NCBI GenBank assembly: GCA_028564705.1 | Contig: JAPXFQ010002085.1 | Location: forward strand, 428,501 to 492,500 | Direction of reading: 5' to 3' | DNA: 64,000 nucleotides | Source: Apricaphanius iberus | Lineage: Eukaryota > Chordata > Actinopteri > Cyprinodontiformes > Aphaniidae | Shown: one piece after another, positions 57,291-64,000 of the stretch | Layout: each line of letters begins with the position of its first letter | Position numbering within the stretch: the first letter of the stretch is position 1 | Notes under the pieces: generated by a model | Database searches by the model: none | Told to the model about the DNA's origin: nothing | Seen by the model: the letters and a program-made list of their open reading frames with translations, nothing else | Program-made: the position numbers and the translations under genes

Positions 57291-58680
57291 GAATAATGTG
57301 TCACCTAAATATATTGATGTCATTATATTAGCATCTAAAACCATGGGAGTACTTCAAAAAAAACTTTTACAGACTTTTAACAACCAATTTCTGTCGTCTG
57401 CGTTTTAGAAGATTCATATACCAGTAATACATATGGTTCATCGCTTGCCTCAGTGATGATGGCCTATTTAATCTAACCTACACTCTCACAGTGGGATTAA
57501 GTTGGAAGTTGGCTCATTTTGATTAGATGTAGCCCAGCAGCACTGATTTGACCTGCTTCTCTGCCGGCAGCACGTCGGCCATGTGCACACAATTTTCAGA
57601 AAAGTATGATATCCTTATAGAGGTATTATCCAGCATGGAGCACCATGAATACACTATGCTAAAATCCTTGAGATAAGACTGTCCAAATTATGGGAAATAG
57701 TTTTTTTTATATTCAGTCTGTGAAAAAAATACCATACCCTATATGCCTGTCTGTTTTTGTGGGATCAAATATAAGTTTGCAATTAATAATGTTGTAAACA
57801 TCTGTTTGTGTAAATAAACTATTAAAACTGAAGATTAAGACTTAACATTTTTATATAAAATAAAACTAAAAAGCAGGATTTCTGCTGAAGAATAGAACAG
57901 GACATCGGGATGTCCAATCCCACTTCGAATGTATAAATGCACAGATGTATAGCAGATGATCATGATGAGAGCATTACTTAGCATTTTGAAGGAGGTTTGG
58001 GCTGTTTAAATCTCGGACATTTATTTTGGTATGCGTCTGGTTACTAAAGTTAGAGTAAAGACCATGGCAAGATCAAAATTCAGTTTTTGTAGCCTTTAAA
58101 AATATGGTTGTAGCAACTTATGAGTTTTTAAAAAGAATTTAGCGTAAGACTAGCTAGTAGTGGTCCTGGTGTCCTAACTTTTCTTTAGCAAAAAATATTT
58201 TAACTCACATTATTTCTTCAGTGAGTAGAACAAAGCTAATTTTTGGTAATTAATAAATTTTCTTAGATATATAAAAAATTATAATTTAGCATAGACATGA
58301 GAACTTAATAATACCTTGGTGTAGATATCAATGTCTCCCTGATTCCTTTGTGTACAAATAAAGGTCAAACTGCCACCCAGAAATTTTTAGGGGTTGTAAT
58401 GTGTTAAAAATGGTGATCAGATCACTGTTATTAACACCGGTCTCATTATTCTACACAGAAACTTACACAACTATTTTTGTTGATGCAACAGTTACCACAC
58501 ACAAGCTATACCATGGTTACACATACTCTGAATCGCATTTATGTGTTCATAAACATCAATCGCTTCTCACTGTTTCCCATTTGCCCGGTAACCACACAAA
58601 AACAAATATAGGGCTCCAAGATATTTGTGTTTGTGTGCATCTGCGAGGCAACTGGAGCGTGAGAGAGGGCAATCCTGTAG

Positions 58681-58824
58681 GTGTGTGTGTGTGTGTGTCT
58701 GAGCCAGGCTGTTGTGCAGTCTCCGGTGTAAACGTGCAGTCAGGACTCATTTGGCAGACAAACAGGCCGCAGGGTGGCTGGGGAATCAACGTGTGTTTCT
58801 TTGTGTGTGTGTGTGTGTGTGTGT
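58681..58824 (+). repeat. Pair of (TG)n microsatellites
   Basis: TG runs at about 58681-58698 and 58801-58824 flank about 100 bp of unique DNA. Confidence 0.9.
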
Positions 58825-59514
58825 TTGTTTTCATGTGGCTATCTGATGGAGAAAAGTGAAAAGAATAGAGAAAGAGAGCACAAGAGCAAGCAGAGAAGGT
58901 TAAGTTTGCATGACTGCACCATAGCCTCTTTCTGTCAAAGACACACACACACACACTACTTTGCACTTTTGGTAAAAAAGGTATAGAACAAACTACAAGT
59001 TGAACTATTTATGTTTACAAGTGGAACTATTCCTCCCTGCACCTAGACAGTGTTTTACCGGTGTTCATGTTTCTGAGAAAATATTTAAAGTCATTTTAAT
59101 GTGCATTGCTCCGCATTCAACTAAGCAAATCACTTTGAATCAGCTTGCAAACACGCATTAGAAACATCCACACCTCCTCTCTCAGTATGAGATTCCTTAT
59201 CAACAATGGGCAGAAAGGATATGTAATTAGCGCCAAATAAGTAACCTTCTTTTGTCAACTGAAGTCACAGGTATGAAAGAAAGGTCTCCACTCCTACCAC
59301 CTCCACCATCAGCTCTCCTCCCACCAACTCTTCCCACTTTTACTTTCTTCCCTCCTCCATCGTTCTCTATCATACTTTCTCTCCCTCCATCAATACTCCT
59401 CTCTCTCCATCATCAGCACTAAATTCCCATTGATGTTTCTTTTCTTCTGCTGTATCGATCGCTTCATGAGAAGGAGGGGAGGAAGGGTGGAAGAGAAGAA
59501 GGGAGAGATGGTGT

Positions 59515-60000
59515 TATCTGTTAATTAATTTGTCCTGAAGCCGGCCGCCTATTAATCAGACAGATAAGAGGCATTGGATGGCTGAACGGCGCAGACAGGC
59601 TGTTGAGGCAGAGAGAGGTAGAGGCACACACACACAAACACACACATAGCTGTGCACATGCAAAGACTCATGTATGGGGATTCTGTGTATTTAGACAGAC
59701 TATGGAGGAAAAATATAAAAAGCCAGCACTTTGACGGTGTTGTTTTATTTATTACTTACTGCAATCAAGACTTGTTTACAAAACTCCTTAGAATAGCCGC
59801 ACACAAGACAAAAAGACCTCATCTGGATAGCAATAAAAAAAACATTGCTGTTCCTAGAAAAGAAAAGCTGCACTTTCAGCTCAATAAATTAATTACAGGG
59901 TTTTAATTATTGGTATTTATTAGCACGCTATGTGTGTGTATGGGAGTGCGTACAGGTGTGCACTTAATTTGTAATTAGGAGGGATGTTTTTGTCAATGAC
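59515..60000. promoter_or_regulatory. Candidate conserved non-coding block
   Basis: ctgttaattaatttgtcctg, cgcctattaatcagacagat, aataaattaattacagggtt, ttttaattattggtatttat and ttaatttgtaattaggaggg give six or more TAAT cores in under 500 bp. Two CA runs lie between them. Enhancer function is inferred. Confidence 0.3.
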
Positions 60001-61282
60001 CGCATTCACAAACCCACTTATCATGCAGATCATTTGTGATGATGTAAACAATTTTTGTTCCTAGCGTAGTTGCATAGTTTGTGTATGAAGTTGTTGTCAT
60101 AACTGGGGCCTCAGATCTACGAACCGCCCTTTATCATAAGCCGCAACAGCTAACTGAGAATCATTTTAACCCTTCATTGCCTCTTCTGTTTAACCTACTT
60201 TACTTTGCTGTAATTTCAGAATGAAAGCCTCTTTTGGAACATTTCTGGAAAACAGTAGTTTAAACAGTGATGCAGTTTATGGATTTTTATGGGTTTGCGA
60301 GCTTCGTGGCGCCAAAACATTTAGCCTGGTCACATCAGAAACAATGAAATTACACAATGAGGGGTGAACACATGTCAGTAAGGCTGTTCAATTAATACAC
60401 TGAATATTTTTTTTTTGTGGTTTTAGTAAAAAGGAGGAAGATAAAGATAGTAATGAATGTTGACGTTACCCCATAGGCTACTGCAACTGTATATTTTTTA
60501 AAACCAGGCTCAGTTAAGAAAGAAGCATTTACAGTACATATTTGTCTATCATACTGGTACGTATCAAATTAAAAGTAGAAAAAAGCTTTCTGTGTAAATA
60601 ACTCATGTTACAACGCTGACATTTGCAGCTACAATGTTTTTCTTTATAAAGTTAGAGGATGTGGCTTATATTCAGGTGCCCTCGATATTCTGGAAAACAC
60701 AGTAGGTCGGAACAGATAGTTGGAGTTGTTTCTACCAGTTGGAAATATGCATCCATACGTTCACGCAAACTAGCTAAACTTTAATCATACTGGATTGAGA
60801 GCATCTGTGAACATGGGTTTTAAACTTGCTGAAGATTCTTTATCAGATGTAGGTCTGAGACCATGTATATGCTTTATGTTTAAATATGTTATTGATGGTA
60901 CAGTAGTACATTTTGGGTTACTGCCCAACCAGGAGGTTAACCTGCACCCTATCCTTTAGTTCAGTATGGTACATATGTGGCTTTCTTACAGGATTCCCTT
61001 TTATTTAGTGTGCTCTTCTTCCCCTGGTGTAAGGTGTATTCAGGGTGTTTTGCTTGTTGGCCGAAAAGTTAATCATTGGTCTCATGGTTGCCATGAGCCT
61101 CTTTCCTGCTTCAATAATTGTTTTACTATCATTTCCTTGCTAGGTTGTCAGGTAAACCATACACATTCCACTTTTAAATAGTAAATTGAGCAATCCTCTG
61201 TGAAATTTCTAGAGGCAAGGGGTTGGACTGGATTTTATTTAAGAGTGAAGGAATAAAAGAGGCTGAATAGACAGGCAAACTG

Positions 61283-61460
61283 TGCTTTTCAAAGCTTTTT
61301 ATCTGTAAAGGATTTATGAACAACATGCTTATTTTTGCTTCGACTTCACAAATATGCATTACTTTGTGTTCGTCAACCACAAACAAAAGCAAATATGACA
61401 AAGTTTGTGATTGTAACATGAGAAAGTGTGAAAATGCCCCTTTTTTGCAAGGCGTTGTAT
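61283..61460 (+). mobile_element. Tc1-like 3' end fragment
   Basis: cttcacaaatatgcattact, then ttgtgttcgtcaaccacaaa; tgattgtaacatgagaaagt; and the end ttttttgcaaggcgttgta form the 3' UTR and right TIR of the common fish Tc1 family. Transposase codons are absent. Confidence 0.75.
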
Positions 61461-61714
61461 GTTCATTGTGCAAGTTTTATATATTTCTTTAAGGAAATAT
61501 TTGCTGAAAATGTTAACAACTGAAGGTTGCACAAAAATAAAGAACATTGCCTTAAAAAACCAGCTTGCAGCCCTGTCTTAATAAGGCACATTTTCCTAAT
61601 GCACAGTCACAAATTCCACCTGATATATCCAGCATCTCAAGAGGAGGCCCAATGCAGCAGATGTTGCTAAGGTTATATCCGCCTTTTCATCTGCCTTTTT
61701 TTTGGCAGCACGCT

Positions 61715-61776
61715 CTGTTGCAACACACATACACACACGCGTGGGTGTGCACACATACACACACATACACACACAA
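61715..61776 (+). repeat. Imperfect CA-rich repeat
   Basis: Interrupted (CA)n and (ACAT) stretch in unique DNA. Confidence 0.85.
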
Positions 61777-62904
61777 GTAAGCAAAACTGGGGGGATGTGG
61801 CTCTGCAATCAGGTCTGACAGGTCTGACAGGTGTGCTCTCATAGTCCACTGTCGCTGCCTTCTCTATGAAGGTTTGCACTCATAAAAACGCAGCCATGTA
61901 GGCAGACAGGCAGATGTGAATGGACAGGTGTGTGAGAAAGGGACAGCTGTGAGGAGAGGTGTGAGTGGGCAGGTGTTCCATTAAGAAGAAATGGAAAGGA
62001 GAAGACAGATGAGTATGAGTCTATCATGGAAAAGTAAGGCAGTTATCTCAAAAATGTAAATAGGATGTTTTTACAACATACAACTGGTTAAGAAATGAAC
62101 AAGATGCATGAAGATGCAGCAACAAAAAAAAAAAAAAAATGAGATCACTTGTAGAAAGACAGATTCAGATATAAAGGCACAGGCTGTGGAGAAAAAGACA
62201 GATCTGCGAATGAAAGGACATGGATTGACCACTAAAGAAATAGCAGTTTTAAGGCCGTAGCAGCAATTAGTGCGTGTTTTGAGCAGCACCGCAGTGATGG
62301 CAAGCATTGATCCATGGAGGCTGTGGCAGGCTGAGATAAAGCTTACCATCCCCCAGGGAATTGCGCTGAGCAAAGGGGATAGAGGAAGTGGAGGTGAGGG
62401 ATGGAAGGAGGATTCTGGTCAAGCTAATAGATGAAGAGTAAAACAGAAGGATTTGAGCTTGACCCTTTTATCTCGTCTTTTGATTAACTTCATCACTTTG
62501 TAGGTTAAGTTTTGAATACTTATTTATGTAATCTATGGATATAGTTACTCTCTATGACAGCTTTACTAATAAAAGGTAATCACTTCTTAAAGTACTTTTT
62601 AATGTTTTGAAAAAGTGTTCTTTTCTAAAAAAAAAAAAGAGAGAGAGAGAAAAAGTGCTCTACGGTATGTTTTCATTCTCTTCTTCCAGAAAGCATCCAT
62701 TCAACACCATTCAGTTTAGGTCTAGAAAAATGGCGAGTTTGTTGACAAACAAAATGCATGAAACCTCCAAAATGACAGAGACATTAAGAGACTTGAAAGG
62801 CACTCGGAGAGTGCATACCAAGGCATCTTAACCCTGGCAAAGATAACCTTCTTGGTGGAGGTAATAACCTCTCTTTATGTTCTTTTTATCTCACTTTTCT
62901 CCAG

Positions 62905-63011
62905 GTTTCTCCACGCTGTCCTTGGCAGACCAGATGAGTCTACTGCAGAGTGCATGGATGGAGATCTTGATTTTGCGTGTTGTGTACCGCTCACTCTCCT
63001 TTGAAGACAAA
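62905..63011 (+). CDS. esrrg: esrrg coding exon: ligand-binding domain helices 4-5
   Basis: The exon is 107 bp, with acceptor ...acttttctccag|GTTTCTC and donor GACAAA|gtagga (phase 0). It reads (G)[20 protein letters not shown] followed by [15 protein letters not shown]. This is the nuclear receptor signature ([14 protein letters not shown]) and helix 5, lining the ligand pocket. Trp305, Leu309, Ile310, Val313 and Arg316 (human numbering from memory) are all present. Differences from human are Arg for Gly in LILRVVY and Lys for Glu in FEDK; the Lys also occurs in ERR beta. The Arg sits between two pocket residues and is the least conservative change in the exon. The next intron is only 96 bp, against 27.9 kb before this exon. 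Confidence 0.95.
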
Positions 63012-63107
63012 GTAGGAGTCATCACTGTTTATTTCTTGCTCTCATTAACTTTACAGATTCACATTTACTTAGTATCTTTTGTTTCCTTGCAATTTTTTTG
63101 TTTTTAG
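63012..63107 (+). other. esrrg: Short 96-bp esrrg intron
   Basis: The donor is gtagga and the acceptor gtttttag. It is in phase 0 and a multiple of three, and stays open until its last codon, where the acceptor's own TAG (63105-63107) would stop translation. Confidence 0.95.
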
Positions 63108-63270
63108 CTGGTGTATGCTGAGGACTACATAATGGACGAGGATCAGTCAAAACTAGCTGGCCTTCTGGATCTGAACAACGCCATTCTTCAGCTGGTCAAG
63201 AAATACAAGTCTATGAAGCTGGAGAAGGAAGAATTTGTCACTCTGAAGGCTATTGCTCTGGCTAACTCAG
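63108..63270 (+). CDS. esrrg: esrrg coding exon: ligand-binding domain middle helices
   Basis: The exon is 163 bp, with acceptor ...ttgtttttag|CTGGTG and donor AACTCAG|gtttga (phase 1). It reads [40 protein letters not shown] and [14 protein letters not shown]. It includes the pocket Tyr (LVYAED) and the Leu and Asn of LLDLNNAIL that contact ligands in ERR gamma structures. It is almost identical to mammals, with Glu for Asp in YAED. The following donor requires a last exon starting with the remainder of an Asp or similar codon. About 80 residues through helix 12 are therefore missing beyond the right edge. No candidate for that exon appears in 63271-64000. Confidence 0.95.
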
Positions 63271-64000
63271 GTTTGAAACTGTTCACTCTTAGCTGTGTTT
63301 TCTCTCTCTGGACACTGTCTTTCTAGTGAAAGAGAGTTAATCCCAGGAATCTTGTCTATTCCCGTGGGGCTCATTTAGGATGAAACACAAGAGCCTAATT
63401 TCAATACCATGCATACAAACACAACAACACTCCTGAGGATGCTTAATGGAGTATGCTTACACACAAAGATGTGGGGTTTTTTATTCTCAAGTTCAACACT
63501 TGCACTGTTACTGCCACCCACATTTGTCTCATCATACTCCAATTGTCACAAGTGCAGCACATGCCCACACATATTTTATGCATGCACACTCACATGGGGT
63601 GTAGTACAAACACACACAGACATGTTCAATCCGAATTCAACCCCCAAACAAAGTGGCAATCCCTTTTATAATTAGCATAGTCGTCTCTTCAGATGCCTGT
63701 TAAATAAAGCAAAATCATTTGGCTCCCGAATCTGTCGATAAAGGCCCATCTCTGATGTGTCCAGCTGCATCGACAGCTGACTGACACACACGCACTCCCT
63801 CACACACACACCTTCTTCCTCCTATGACCTGTCTTTTGAACTTTGTCTTGGAAGCCAGCCAGCTCTTCAGTACTCTTTAATTACAAGGGGGAAGCTGTCA
63901 ATACAATGTTCTTAAATGGGAGAATGTACTGCAGTGGCTTTCAATGGGTGAGGTTGGGGATTTTTTTTGTGTTCGTCATCATCTGTGCCTACAAACAAAG
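63271..64000. other. esrrg: Start of the last visible esrrg intron
   Basis: The donor gtttga follows 63270. No final exon is seen. The stretch 63680-63960 is repeat-poor apart from a short CA run, and has ctgcatcgacagctgactga, tactctttaattacaagggg and aagctgtcaatacaatgttc. It looks like another candidate regulatory block. Confidence 0.7.

Larger units (their letters stand above)
35031..62904. other. esrrg: esrrg long intron within the LBD coding region
   Basis: This 27.9-kb intron (donor gtatga, acceptor ttttctccag) separates helix 3 from helix 4-5 codons. It holds most of the window's transposons, listed separately, and several candidate regulatory blocks. Stretches with no gene and nothing clear are 35031-36053 (a GATG run at 35215-35247), 37646-40190, 40345-42600, 45365-45998, 46913-48400, 54078-55985 and 57290-61280. 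Within these I see only AT-rich DNA, CA/TG repeats and pyrimidine tracts. No host-encoded intronic gene is supported on either strand. Confidence 0.85.

Noticed and set aside
58401..58859. Open frame of 152 codons, with another on the opposite strand
   Set aside because: Both are driven by TG/CA microsatellites, which keep frames open on both strands.

Overview
The window is vertebrate nuclear DNA, almost certainly from a teleost fish. It is AT-rich and intron-dominated, with GT-AG splice sites, many CA/TG microsatellites, and relics of fish-type transposons: several Tc1-like lineages, hAT elements, a V-SINE-like family and LINE 3' ends. No prokaryotic genes, CRISPR arrays or rRNAs were seen. 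The species cannot be named from this sequence alone.

The only gene I can support is the central part of esrrg, the estrogen-related receptor gamma gene (orphan nuclear receptor NR3B3), on the + strand. Six coding exons can be placed to the base: 11195-11619 (N-terminal domain plus first zinc finger), 17856-17972 (second zinc finger), 31694-31804 (C-terminal extension and hinge), 34869-35030 (ligand-binding domain helices 1-3), 62905-63011 (helices 4-5) and 63108-63270 (helices 6-8 region). Joined in phase they give an uninterrupted frame of about 357 codons from the internal Met at 11208. The short upstream coding exon of the long isoform was not found in 1-11194. The last exon, with about 80 residues including helix 12 (AF-2), lies beyond the right edge. 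Hinge and LBD residues identify ERR gamma rather than alpha or beta; which teleost duplicate (a or b) is not resolved.

Layout: 1-11194 is 5' intronic or flanking DNA with a truncated Tc1-like relic (7557-8508) and a MITE fragment. Intron 11620-17855 is mostly unique and holds a cluster of repeated short motifs near 16.8-17.1 kb. Intron 17973-31693 carries a decayed Tc1 segment, an internally deleted Tc1 copy (27234-27885), a V-SINE, a TIR element and a MITE. Intron 31805-34868 carries a Tc1 relic. The 27.9-kb intron 35031-62904 is a transposon graveyard: Tc1 with a nested MITE, at least five more Tc1 relics, two hAT elements with perfect 8-bp target duplications, a LINE/L2/V-SINE cluster and a 111-nt hairpin. 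It also has several repeat-free, TAAT-rich blocks that look like candidate conserved enhancers. The last intron in view is only 96 bp.

I see no new multigene system. The points most worth checking are the receptor substitutions, the palindromic ERR response element inside a Tc1 relic, the hairpin, the nested and TSD-flanked transposons, and the candidate regulatory blocks.
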